Assembly: GCF_900167145.1 (NCBI RefSeq)
Contig: NZ_FUWG01000009.1
Location: 1 to 64,000 of the forward strand
Source of the DNA: Treponema porcinum
GTDB lineage: Bacteria > Spirochaetota > Spirochaetia > Treponematales > Treponemataceae
Reading direction: 5' to 3'
Length of the DNA: 64,000 nt
Shown here: positions 23,215 to 31,789 of the stretch, piece after piece
How the letters are laid out: the number at the start of each line of letters is the position of its first letter
Position numbering within the stretch: position 1 is the stretch's first letter
Program-made: the position numbers and the translations under genes
The notes under the pieces: model-generated
Seen by the model: only the letters and a program-made list of their open reading frames with translations
What the model was told of the DNA's origin: nothing
The model's database searches: none

Positions 23215-24381
23215 TCACAGGCTGTCAGTCAGTTTTTCTGCAAGGACTTCAAGCTGTCTGACAGTTTCTTCTGTTACGGCAATCTTGACAGTCACTTTTT
23301 CGTCAATGATTTTTATGTCTTTGAGCGGTTCAAGCATTGCCGTCATTCCTTTTACGGCAGCCGGTGCCCATGAACAGTTTTCTATTAAGGCAACTGTCCG
23401 CTTCTGGAAATTCCGTTCTGCAAGATGAGAGATAAATTCACGCATTTTAGGGAAAATACCGCCGCAGTATGTTGTAGTCGCAAGAACAAGCTTGCTGTAC
23501 CGGAATGCGTCTTCTACACATTCATAAGTATCTTCGCGTGCAAGGTCTGCAACGGCAACCTTAGGACAGCCTTTTGATTTAAGGAGTTCCGCAAGTTTTT
23601 CTGCTGCCTGTTTTGTGTTTCCGTATACCGAAGTGTAAGCGATGAAAACGCCTTCTGTTTCTGCATCGTATGATGACCAGGTGCTGTAATAGTCGATGTA
23701 AGTTTTGATTTCAGAATCAAGCACAGGTCCGTGCAGGGAACAGATTTTCTGTATTTCCAGATTTGAAGCCTTTTTAAGAAGTGCCTGAACGCTGCTTCCG
23801 AATTTTCCGACAATTCCAAAATAATAACGGCGCGCTTCGCATGCCCAGCCTTCCGGGTCTTCCTTGTCATTTGCCCCGAACTTTCCGAATGCATCTGCGC
23901 TGAACAAAATCTTTTCTGAAGATTCATAAGTCATTATTACTTCCGGCCAGTGAACGTTTGGCGCGGTAATGAAATTCAATGTGTGCTTTCCAAGTTCAAT
24001 TTTTGAACCTTCTGCAATTACAATCTGTCGGTCTAAAAAATCTGTGCCGAACATATTTTTCATCATTGTAAATGCCATTTTGGAAGCGGCGATTTTTGCC
24101 TCCGGGAATTTCTGCATAAATGAAAGGACATTTGCAGAATGATCCATTTCCATGTGCTGAACAATCAGGTAATCAGGCGTTTTTCCTTCAAGAACGCCGT
24201 CGATGTTTTTTAGCCATTCACTGCCAAAGTTCCGGTCAACGCTGTCCATTACTGCAATCTTGTCGTCAATGATTACATAAGAGTTGTAAGCCATTCCAAG
24301 CGGAACTTCAAACTGTCCTTCAAACAAATCTATTTCGTGGTCATTCACGCCGACATACTTTACTGAATCTGAAATTTTCAT
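23215..24381 (-). CDS. Flavodiiron protein (A-type flavoprotein, FprA-like)
   Basis: A 388-residue oxygen or nitric-oxide reductase of anaerobes. The beta-lactamase-like domain holds the diiron ligands HMEMDH near residue 78-83, then VHW, ADAFG and LHG. The flavodoxin domain (about 250-388) begins with AYTSVYGNTKQAAE for FMN binding. It takes electrons from rubredoxin and protects against oxygen. It converges with the rubrerythrin gene, forming an oxidative-stress pair. Confidence 0.93.
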   Translation of the reverse strand: MKISDSVKYVGVNDHEIDLFEGQFEVPLGMAYNSYVIIDDKIAVMDSVDRNFGSEWLKNIDGVLEGKTPDYLIVQHMEMDHSANVLSFMQKFPEAKIAASKMAFTMMKNMFGTDFLDRQIVIAEGSKIELGKHTLNFITAPNVHWPEVIMTYESSEKILFSADAFGKFGANDKEDPEGWACEARRYYFGIVGKFGSSVQALLKKASNLEIQKICSLHGPVLDSEIKTYIDYYSTWSSYDAETEGVFIAYTSVYGNTKQAAEKLAELLKSKGCPKVAVADLAREDTYECVEDAFRYSKLVLATTTYCGGIFPKMREFISHLAERNFQKRTVALIENCSWAPAAVKGMTAMLEPLKDIKIIDEKVTVKIAVTEETVRQLEVLAEKLTDSL

Positions 24382-24482
24382 ATTGCCCTCATCAAAAAAA
24401 ATGTATTAAGAAGTTTTTTATTATAAAATCATTCTATAACTATTTTTGATGAGTGTACAGGTTGCCTTTCCTTTATGCCTTT

Positions 24483-25346
24483 TCATTTAAGAGGAAAGCA
24501 AATGTCTATTCCCATATATCCGTCTTCCTGCACATTCCGGTATATGTCGAATATTGGTCTATCATCAAGCTTATTGCCTGTTTTTGAAAGCCATCTGCAG
24601 AAAATTTCCTGATAGACCATAAACAGAAACTGCGGAAATCCCTTGAAGTGATATACTGCGTATTTTCCGCCTTCAAATGTATGAGTTAAAAGTCCGCTGT
24701 TTTCTTTTTGTGTAAGGCACTCAGGAGAAATTGTCTGGCACAGTTCATACATACATCTGTTTTCATCAGTAATGCTCGGGTCATCAATGGTAGCTTCAAT
24801 ATAGAGCGTACTGTCAGAAGAAAGATGTTCATACTTTTTGATAAAGCGGCACCATTCTTCCGGCAGGTCATGATAATTCCCTTTCTTTCGTTCATACACA
24901 ACAAGATATTCTGGAAGCTGCTCGATTGTTATCAGTTTTTCCGCTTCTTCAAGTTCGTCCATTGATATGCCGTGAGAAAAAGAGCTTTGCTGAACCATCT
25001 GTTCGCTTTTCTTTCTGAAATCCGCCGGCGATAAATTAAGATGCTTCTTGAATGCCGTTGCAAAATTTGATGAAGAATATCCATAGTCTGCGCCTATTTC
25101 CGATATGCTCTTTCCCTTTTCGACTTTGAGCCTCCAGGCACTTCTTTCAAGACGGACGCGCTTTATAAACTGATACAGAGCCTCGTCAGTGTGCTCTTTA
25201 AACATTCGCATAAGATGATACTTTGAATAGCAGCAGTGATTAGCAACATCATCAACGGTAATATCTTCTTCTATGTGGTCAAAAATATAGCTTATCGCTT
25301 TATTGATGACCGCACTTCTTATTACATCATTATCTTTTTCTTCCAT
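24483..25346 (-). CDS. AraC family regulator with GyrI-like ligand domain
   Basis: A 287-residue regulator. The N-terminal AraC DNA-binding domain (about residues 10-110) shows the two helix-turn-helix units (ITVDDVANHCCYSKYHLMRMF and SISEIGADYGYSSSNFATAFKKH). The C-terminal part (about 125-287) is a GyrI/effector-binding fold of the MarA/Rob/BmrR type, probably binding small drugs. It lies 15 bp downstream of the MATE gene and likely regulates it. GAGGTGAT precedes the ATG. Confidence 0.88.
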   Translation of the reverse strand: MEEKDNDVIRSAVINKAISYIFDHIEEDITVDDVANHCCYSKYHLMRMFKEHTDEALYQFIKRVRLERSAWRLKVEKGKSISEIGADYGYSSSNFATAFKKHLNLSPADFRKKSEQMVQQSSFSHGISMDELEEAEKLITIEQLPEYLVVYERKKGNYHDLPEEWCRFIKKYEHLSSDSTLYIEATIDDPSITDENRCMYELCQTISPECLTQKENSGLLTHTFEGGKYAVYHFKGFPQFLFMVYQEIFCRWLSKTGNKLDDRPIFDIYRNVQEDGYMGIDICFPLK

Positions 25347-25361
25347 TCATATCACCTCGTA

Positions 25362-26702
25362 TCACCTTCCGTTTTTGTCACCTGATTTCAAAATTTTCTT
25401 TTCCCTTGCAATAAGGTAAACAGAAACAGCAGCCGTAAGAACTTCTGTTGCAGGGGCTGCAAGCCATATTCCCGTCATTCCCCATAAAGCAGAGAAAATG
25501 AATGTAAATGCAAGCAGAAGCACAATACCGCGCAGGGACGATATGAGCGCAGAACTCTTTGCATCACCGCAGCTTGTAAAATACATTGAGTTTATTACAT
25601 CATAACCCATAACTAAAAAAGTAACAGCATAAATCTTAAATCCTTGTGATACCATATCTGCAACAGTATCACTGCACCCGAATACTGAGGCATAGTTTTT
25701 TCCAAAGAATATAAAGAATGCTGCAAATACTGCACCGAGCACAAGAAGTATCTTATTCGTTATTCTGCGAATCTGTATTGCACATTCATATTCTCCTGCG
25801 CCCCGACAAATGCTTACAAGCGGTGATATTCCCTGCCCGAAGCCAATAGTTATCATATTAAATCCGTAGACTGCAAAGCCAAGTATCGTAAATGCGGCAA
25901 CACCTTCTGCACCTACATATTTCATCAGAACATAGTTGAATGCAAACATTGATACAGCCCCTGCCATCTCGCCAATAAATTCTGATGAACCGTTTATAAT
26001 CGTTTCCTTGATTACGTCCCTGTCAAAACTGAAATGCCTGAATTTTATGCTTATTGACGGTTTTATAAAGTACACAAACTGAACGATTACTGCAAATACC
26101 TGAACGATAAGCGAAGCTACGGCACTTCCCTTTACTCCCATTGATAATCTTCCCACAAGAATATAATCAAGTACGACATTCAGAATACAGCTTGCAATAC
26201 TTACAAGCATACACACTTGCGGTTTTCCGTCTGTCCTAATAAACATTCCGAGTATTGTTCCCATAATCATCAGGGGATAGTTGAAAAGCATTATCCTGTA
26301 ATACTCGTTGAAATAACCTGACAGTTCGCCGTCCGCTTTAAGCACATTCAGAATCGGATTGAACAACAGAAAAACCGCAAACGATGTTAATATGCAGATA
26401 ATCAGGGCCGTAACGACAGTCTGCGAAAAAACTTCGGAAGCCTTGCGTTTATCCTTTGCACCGAGAAGCCTCCCGCATATAACAGAACCGCCCACGCCTA
26501 TGCACAGTCCTACGCCCAGGTAAAAATACAGTACCGGAAGTCCAAGGTTTATAGCCGCCAGTGCGTTTTCACCAACATAGTTTCCGGTAAAATAGCCGTC
26601 TGTTATTGTTATTGCAGTCTGCAAAAGCATTGCAATAATGCTTGGAACAGAAAACATAAGTATTGTTTTAAGCTTGTTTTCTTTGATTGTACTTGTTTCC
26701 AT
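25362..26702 (-). CDS. MATE family multidrug/sodium antiporter
   Basis: A 446-residue integral membrane protein with about 12 predicted helices. MATE landmarks include the N-terminal PSIIAMLLQTAITITDGYF helix and GVGGSVICGRLLGAKDKRKA. It should export cationic compounds using a sodium or proton gradient. The ATG at 26702 with GGAGA upstream is chosen over one 36 bp upstream. It is the first gene of an operon with the AraC regulator. Confidence 0.9.
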   Translation of the reverse strand: METSTIKENKLKTILMFSVPSIIAMLLQTAITITDGYFTGNYVGENALAAINLGLPVLYFYLGVGLCIGVGGSVICGRLLGAKDKRKASEVFSQTVVTALIICILTSFAVFLLFNPILNVLKADGELSGYFNEYYRIMLFNYPLMIMGTILGMFIRTDGKPQVCMLVSIASCILNVVLDYILVGRLSMGVKGSAVASLIVQVFAVIVQFVYFIKPSISIKFRHFSFDRDVIKETIINGSSEFIGEMAGAVSMFAFNYVLMKYVGAEGVAAFTILGFAVYGFNMITIGFGQGISPLVSICRGAGEYECAIQIRRITNKILLVLGAVFAAFFIFFGKNYASVFGCSDTVADMVSQGFKIYAVTFLVMGYDVINSMYFTSCGDAKSSALISSLRGIVLLLAFTFIFSALWGMTGIWLAAPATEVLTAAVSVYLIAREKKILKSGDKNGR

Positions 26703-26747
26703 AGTTACATTTCTCCATTTACTGTCTGCGGTCAGCATACGCTGGCT

Positions 26748-27179
26748 TTATGAGAGTTTCGTTCTCATTACACACATTATAGAAATGCAGTTGATAATTT
26801 TCTTCTGAATTTGTGCTGTCTTTGTATATGTGTTCAAAGAAAGGCTTGCAGAACCATCGACAGATGCACTCACCGTGTCAGACTCCAAATCCTTCCACCC
26901 TTGTTTTTCAGAAACAGAACCTGTAACCGAAACAGACGGAAGAACTTTGTTCCATGAATGACTGCATTCCCTTTTTGACTGCTCAAGTTTTATTGCCGAC
27001 TGCTGAATGTCCACGTGCGTTTCAAGCGCGCGCTTTACCGCTTCATCAACAGTCAGTATAAGTTTTGTTTTTTCCTTTTCTGTAGAATTTAAATCCTTGT
27101 CACTTTCAGCAAAAATCCCGGCAGGCAAAAAACATACGAAAAACAAAACACAAAACAAACGAAAAATGACAATTTTCAT
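26748..27179 (-). pseudogene. N-terminal fragment of a TolC-like outer-membrane efflux protein
   Basis: From the ATG at 27179, with GGAGG seven bases upstream, the frame encodes a signal peptide (cleavage near IFAES) and the start of a TolC domain (LTVDEAVKRALETHVDIQQSAIKLEQSK, then PSVSVTGSVSE). After residue about 125 homology is lost and the frame ends at 143 residues, versus about 430-500 for a full protein. It is a 3'-truncated remnant. Confidence 0.75.
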
Positions 27180-27213
27180 CCCGTTTCCTCCATTGTGTAG
27201 TATAATACAGCAA

Positions 27214-27360
27214 CTATAGCGTGCTACGGCTAGTTTCAAGAGCGTGCTTTAAATACAAAAGCCTGTAAAAACTTTTGCGCACGGCAGTTTCCGTACTTTG
27301 CACAGTGTCGTCAAAAGAAATTTTCCCAGCCTCATAAGAAGATTTCAGCGCCTTGATTAT
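27214..27360 (-). pseudogene. Internal fragment of a TolC-like gene
   Basis: On the minus strand the segment reads ALKSSYEAGKISFDDTVQS followed by TAVRKSFYRLLYLKHALE, typical of the middle of a TolC-like protein. It lies upstream of the N-terminal fragment, the wrong order for one gene, so the locus has been rearranged or derives from two tandem copies. The fragment has no start or Shine-Dalgarno. Confidence 0.65.
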
Positions 27361-27770
27361 TAAAAAACATAACTGACAAGCTGGAACGTCTTGCAAATGC
27401 GCAGTTCAAGTCAATCAGACTGACTTTTTCGCAGGTTCGCGTTATGTCTTTTATTTACCGCAAGGAAAATTTTACGACTACGCAGAAGGACCTTGAAATT
27501 TTCCTTGACGTTTCGCACCCTACAATAAACGGAATTCTGAAGCGGCTTGAAGAAAAAAAATTCATCACTACGGAAATGACAAAAAAAGACGGACACCTTT
27601 CAAAAACAGTCCGGCTTACAAAAAAAGGCGAAAACGTTTTAATTGAAAGCGAAAAGGAAAAAAATCTGCACGAAGAAGCGCTTTCTGCCTACCTTACAAA
27701 AGATGAACGGAACAAGCTGATTGAACTTCTGCTTAAAGTCCAAAAATCCGCATCTGAAATGGAAAAATAA
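27357..27770 (+). pseudogene. MarR family regulator lacking its N-terminus
   Basis: The frame encodes ITDKLERLANAQFKSIRLTF, then SQVRVMSFIYRKENFTTTQKD and LDVSHPTINGILKRLEEKKFI, the dimer helix and winged helix of a MarR regulator, through to a natural C-terminus at 27770. Upstream of 27357 the frame hits a TGA, and the opposite strand is tolC fragment, so the first 20-30 residues are lost at a breakpoint near 27360. A short product from the ATG at 27444 would lack the dimer helices. Confidence 0.72.
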
Positions 27771-27827
27771 TCAACATTCCAGGAGGAGCGCTGGAGCCCC
27801 CCTTCCGCACGAATAAATTGAAAAAAT

Positions 27828-27875
27828 AAAAAAAGCCTGCGTTTCTTTACGTCTGTAAGAAACGCAGGCTTTTTT
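27828..27875. terminator. Bidirectional terminator between marR fragment and pnp
   Basis: AAAAAAGCCTGCGTTTCTT pairs with AAGAAACGCAGGCTTTTTT around a short loop, giving a long stem with a T-run on both strands. Confidence 0.9.
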
Positions 27876-27916
27876 ATCAGGCAGAAAAGCAGAAGTCCGT
27901 TTTCCTGCCCGAAACG

Positions 27917-30010
27917 CTATTTGCTTTCAAGCGCATCAATATAAGAAAGATTAAGCCTTCCCATTTTGTCTACTTCAAGCAGTTTTACAGGAATTACCTG
28001 ACCTTCCTTAAGAACATCAGTAACTTTTTCTACGCGCTGTTTTGACAGTTTGGAAATATGGCACAAGCCTTCTTTTCCAGGCAGAATTTCAACGAATGCA
28101 CCGAAGTCCATAATTCGTTTTACAGTTCCCTGATAGACAACGCCGACTTCCGGATCTTCCGTAATTCCCTTTACAGCCTTCTTTGCTGCTTCGGCATCAA
28201 GACCGTTCTTTCCGTAAATAGTTACAGTTCCGTCGTCCTCTGTATTGATTGTTACGCTGTACTGAGCGCACAATGCCTTAACGTTCTTTCCGCCAGGACC
28301 GATGAGCGCACCGATTTTATCAACAGGGATTTTCATCGTAAGAATCTGCGGTGCACGCGGAGAAAGCGGCTGCGGCTTGTCAATGCATTTTTCCATAATG
28401 GAAAGAATATGCAGACGACCTTTGCGTGCCTGCTCCAGTGCATTTTTCATAATTTCTGTAGTAACGCCAGGAATTTTAATGTCCATCTGGAAACCGGTAA
28501 TACCGTCTTTTGTTCCGGCAACCTTAAAATCCATATCACCAAGGTGATCTTCCTCACCAAGAATGTCAGAAAGTATCTTGTATCGCTCGTAATGTTCGCC
28601 CTCTGTGATAAGACCCATTGCAATACCGGCAACCATTTTCTTCATTGGAACGCCGGCAGCGAGCATACACAACGTGCCGCCGCAGGTAGAAGCCTGTGAA
28701 GAAGAACCGTTAGATTCCATAATTTCTGATACAACGCGAACTGTATACGGGAATTCCTCGCGGCTTGGAACCATAGGTGCAAGTGAGCGACGGGCAAGGT
28801 TTCCGTGACCAATTTCGCGGCGTCCTGTAGTCAGTTTGCCTGTCTCACCGACAGAATACGGCGGAAAGTTGTAGTGAAGGATAAAATGCTCGCTTCTGTC
28901 GCCGTCAATATCGTCATAACTCTGCTCGTCCATTGCAGTTCCGAGCGTACAAACAGCCAGCGACTGAGTTTCGCCGCGAGTAAAAAGCGCAGAACCGTGC
29001 GGAGAAGGAAGAACGTTTATTTCGCAGGTAATCGGACGGATTTCATCGCATTTGCGTCCGTCAATACGAACACCGTCATCAAGAATAGACTTGCGCAGCA
29101 GTTTGTACTGAATGTCGTCCATCAAAGTTGCAAAAAGTTTTGCCTGAACAGGATCTTCAAGCTGCTCTGCATATTTTTCTGCAAGTTCTTTCTGAACTTT
29201 TGCGATTGCAATTCCACGATTAACTTTTCCGTCCTGGAAGCACGCCTTTTTCAAAAGCGGAGTTGCCTCTGCCTCGATTGCGTCTGAGTTTGCAAGAGTA
29301 ACGTCAAGCGGATTAAGCGGCAGTTTTTCCTTTCCGCATTTCTTCTGGAGTTCTTCCTGAAGAACGCACATTTCCTTTATGAATTTTTCTGCTTCAGCAA
29401 GTGCGCCGAGCATAACTTCTTCAGAAACTTCTTTTGCACCGCCTTCAACCATTGTAAAACCGTCTTTTGTTCCGGCTACAACAATTTCCATATCGGCTTC
29501 TTCAATCTGCTTGAACGTCGGATTGATAACATACTGACCGTTAAGGAATCCTACGCGGCAGGCTGCAACAGGTCCGTGGAACGGAATGTCGGAAATAGTC
29601 GTTGCCGCACTTGCTGCAAGAACGGCAAGAATATCCTGCGTATGAACGCCGTCGGCAGAAACGCACGTAGGAACAATCTGAAGTTCGTGTCCAAACGAAG
29701 GCTCAAAAAGCGGACGCATCGGGCGGTCGATAAGACGGCTTACAAGGATTTCTTTATCCTTAGGACGTCCTTCGCGCTTTACAAAACCGCCTGGAATTTT
29801 TCCTGCGGCATAGAATTTTTCGTTGTACTCAACCGTTACAGGAACAAAGTCCTGTCCTTCCGTAACTGAGCTTGATGCACAGATTGTTGCAATGACGGCT
29901 GCTCCGCCCCACTGAGCATATACACAGCCGTTAGCCTGTTTTCCGATTTTTCCTGTTTCAAGGATGAGATCGGCATCTCCGAGTCTGTAAGTAACTCTTT
30001 CTACTGACAT
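27917..30010 (-). CDS. pnp: Polyribonucleotide nucleotidyltransferase (PNPase)
   Basis: A 697-residue 3'-5' phosphorolytic exoribonuclease central to mRNA turnover. It has two RNase PH domains (about 10-225 and 310-540, with FFVLRGETQ-type SALFTRGETQSL and MDFKVAGTKDGITGFQMDIK), a KH domain (KIGALIGPGGKNVKAL near 560) and a C-terminal S1 domain (GVVYQGTVKRIMDFGAFVEI near 625). Complete and typical length. GAGG lies before the ATG. It follows ribF-rpsO as in many bacteria, but a lipoprotein gene intervenes here. Confidence 0.97.
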   Translation of the reverse strand: MSVERVTYRLGDADLILETGKIGKQANGCVYAQWGGAAVIATICASSSVTEGQDFVPVTVEYNEKFYAAGKIPGGFVKREGRPKDKEILVSRLIDRPMRPLFEPSFGHELQIVPTCVSADGVHTQDILAVLAASAATTISDIPFHGPVAACRVGFLNGQYVINPTFKQIEEADMEIVVAGTKDGFTMVEGGAKEVSEEVMLGALAEAEKFIKEMCVLQEELQKKCGKEKLPLNPLDVTLANSDAIEAEATPLLKKACFQDGKVNRGIAIAKVQKELAEKYAEQLEDPVQAKLFATLMDDIQYKLLRKSILDDGVRIDGRKCDEIRPITCEINVLPSPHGSALFTRGETQSLAVCTLGTAMDEQSYDDIDGDRSEHFILHYNFPPYSVGETGKLTTGRREIGHGNLARRSLAPMVPSREEFPYTVRVVSEIMESNGSSSQASTCGGTLCMLAAGVPMKKMVAGIAMGLITEGEHYERYKILSDILGEEDHLGDMDFKVAGTKDGITGFQMDIKIPGVTTEIMKNALEQARKGRLHILSIMEKCIDKPQPLSPRAPQILTMKIPVDKIGALIGPGGKNVKALCAQYSVTINTEDDGTVTIYGKNGLDAEAAKKAVKGITEDPEVGVVYQGTVKRIMDFGAFVEILPGKEGLCHISKLSKQRVEKVTDVLKEGQVIPVKLLEVDKMGRLNLSYIDALESK

Positions 30011-30343
30011 TCTTTAACCTCGTGTCAAAAATTCTTTTTTTTTACATCGCATTCTGCAAAAATTACACAGATTCACACAAATACGCACTCCGCAGAAAAA
30101 AACGCCCGGAAAAATCACCGGAAAAAAATCTGCAAACTCCCTGCAGAATACTTATTTGTGTGCACCCGTGCTTTACCAAAATCCGCAGGACGCGATGCGC
30201 CGCGTTCATACCAGCTTGTTTTACCACGGCGGACAAAACAAGCATTTTAATTCTATTCTAATACTGATTTTTAATCAACACACCAAATCGCAAGCCCCCC
30301 ATCTCCCTACCCTGCAAGAAAAAGCATCAAAACTCCGCGCAAT
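30011..30343 (-). promoter_or_regulatory. Upstream region and leader of pnp
   Basis: This is a gene-free 333-bp stretch. GCTTGTTTT (30214-30222) pairs with AAAACAAGC (30235-30243). CTGCAGAA-rich and GCGCGATGCGC-like segments suggest further structure, as expected of pnp leaders that are cleaved and autoregulated in other bacteria. No specific promoter was fixed. Confidence 0.4.
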
Positions 30344-30429
30344 ATGTCGAGTCAAGGCACGCTTCGCTCAAGGCCTTGACTTCGCCGTTTTTTAGGTTTG
30401 TTTAAAACCTTAAATACATCGAGTCAAGG
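30344..30429 (+). mobile_element. Two-hairpin dispersed element, copy 4, with extra half-arm
   Basis: GTCAAGGC (30351-30358) pairs with GCCTTGAC (30373-30380), flanked by TCGA/TCG. Hairpin 2 pairs AGGTTT (30394-30399) with AAACCT (30405-30410). A further TCGAGTCAAGGC at 30418-30429 repeats the left arm. The element forms the last nine codons of the minus-strand lipoprotein frame, so it has replaced or extended that gene's 3' end. Confidence 0.65.
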
Positions 30430-31397
30430 CTAGTTTCCTGTACTGGCTTCTGCTGATATTCTATTTCTTCCTGAATGCGCTTTAAAGCCTTCTGAGCTTC
30501 TTTCGTATGGAATTTTTCTTCTATTGCCTGCATTTCTTCCATGGCCTTTTCAAAATCTCTATTCAAAAATAAAAGAACAGCTGAATTGTAGCCGGCCTGA
30601 TAAATTCCTTCGTCTGCATAAACTTTTGCAAAAAGCTCCTGTGCCTTCCTGCGGTTTTCACTTTTTTTAGCAAGTTTGCATGCAGTCTTGAAATCTTTAT
30701 TTTTGGTTTCCACTAAATAAATGCGCTCCGTCACTTTAACTTCATGCGGCCGAGTTATATCTACAATTTGTTTTGCAAGCATGTCTATGTCATCAGAAAC
30801 TACTGCAATGGTATGCGGCACAGAACCTTCTCTTGTATCCTGCCTGTCAATATACCTTTCCTCTGTATAAACAATTTCTTTTGTTTTTACATCAACAAGC
30901 TGATATCAGATGGATACAAAAACTCCCTTAGTGCAATATTTTCTATTATCCTTTTTTTCTCTATCGATATAAGTATCAAAACTGGTTATTCCACCGCCAA
31001 TTAAATAATCTGCCTGGGCAGCATTTTTTTTGTTTATAAGAACCAGATTCGGATCTTCTTCAATTTCCTGGCTTACCCTTTTTGTAATTCTGTGAACAAT
31101 TGAACCTCGCTCGCCGCCAAAAAAATTTGAAATGTCTCCCTGAAGCATTGCAAAAAAATTATCAACCATCCAGTCAGCAACTTCGCCAACAACCGTTCCG
31201 TCATTAAAAGTGTCCTGAAACGGAATTACTGCAACTTTTGCTCCAGGAGGCAATTGATATTCAGCACGTCGGGGGAAATTTGCAGAAAGTAATATATCGT
31301 CGAACCCTAAAATAAAACCAAAAGGACTTGTAACGCATCCTGCAAGGCAAATCCAGGCAGGAATCAGCATAAAAATAAATTTACAAAACTTTTTCAT
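30402..31397 (-). pseudogene. Exported lipoprotein gene with in-frame TGA and element-derived C-terminus
   Basis: The gene begins with a signal peptide ending in the lipobox CLAGC (residue about 21). A PGAKVAVIPFQDTF segment, reminiscent of CsgG/LpoB-like lipoproteins, follows. At codon 164 the frame meets TGA (30906-30908) between VFVSI and YQLVDVKTKEIVYTEERY. It then stays open in the same frame to 30402 with coherent sequence (about 330 codons in all). The last residues (SLDSMYLRF) come from the repeat element. It may be a recent nonsense mutant (CGA to TGA is one change) or two separate products. It lies between rpsO and pnp. Confidence 0.75.
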
Positions 31398-31461
31398 TTC
31401 CTTTCCTTTATTTTTTATTCATAGTAATCAAAAACAGTTTTAGCTGAATCATAAGCCCCAT

Positions 31462-31496
31462 AAAAAAACAGGCTGCCCGGTTTCCCGAACAGCCTT
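31462..31496 (-). terminator. Terminator downstream of rpsO
   Basis: On the minus strand AGGCTG...CAGCCT forms a GC-rich stem followed by GTTTTTTT, 19 bp after the rpsO stop. It separates ribF-rpsO from the lipoprotein gene. Confidence 0.85.
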
Positions 31497-31514
31497 TCAT
31501 GCACAAATCCCAGA

Positions 31515-31784
31515 CTACTTGCGAAGTCCGAGTTCTTTTATAAATGCACGGTATCCTTCAAGGTCAGTGCGCTCAAAATACTTAAGCATCTTGCGGCGCT
31601 GTCCTACTACCTTAAGAAGGGCGCGTTTTGCACCGGCATCCTTAGGGAAGTTCTTTGTGTGCTCTGTAAGCTGCTTTGTGCGTTCTGTAAGAAGTGCAAT
31701 CTGAACTTTTACAGAACCTGTGTCTTTTTCTTTTGAACCGTACTTTGATACGATTGAAGAAGTTGTTTCTTTTGTAAGTGCCAT
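31515..31784 (-). CDS. rpsO: 30S ribosomal protein S15
   Basis: An 89-residue protein with the S15 pattern (TGSVKVQIALLTERTKQLTEH, KDAGAKRALLKVVGQRRKMLKYFE). It binds 16S rRNA early in 30S assembly. AAGGAG precedes the ATG and overlaps the end of ribF. Short gaps imply co-transcription with ribF. Confidence 0.97.
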   Translation of the reverse strand: MALTKETTSSIVSKYGSKEKDTGSVKVQIALLTERTKQLTEHTKNFPKDAGAKRALLKVVGQRRKMLKYFERTDLEGYRAFIKELGLRK

Positions 31785-31789
31785 CTGAC

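Noticed and set aside
27214..27245. Fifth copy of the two-hairpin element (AGCGTGCTACGGCTAGTTTC)
   Set aside because: Only short fragments match and no second hairpin forms, so it was not counted.
30402..30821. Separate 139-residue gene starting at GTG 30821
   Set aside because: The same frame runs upstream to 30905 and joins the lipoprotein across one TGA, so it is part of a broken gene.
30906..30908. Selenocysteine codon
   Set aside because: No redox motif surrounds the TGA and no downstream selenocysteine-type stem-loop was recognised.
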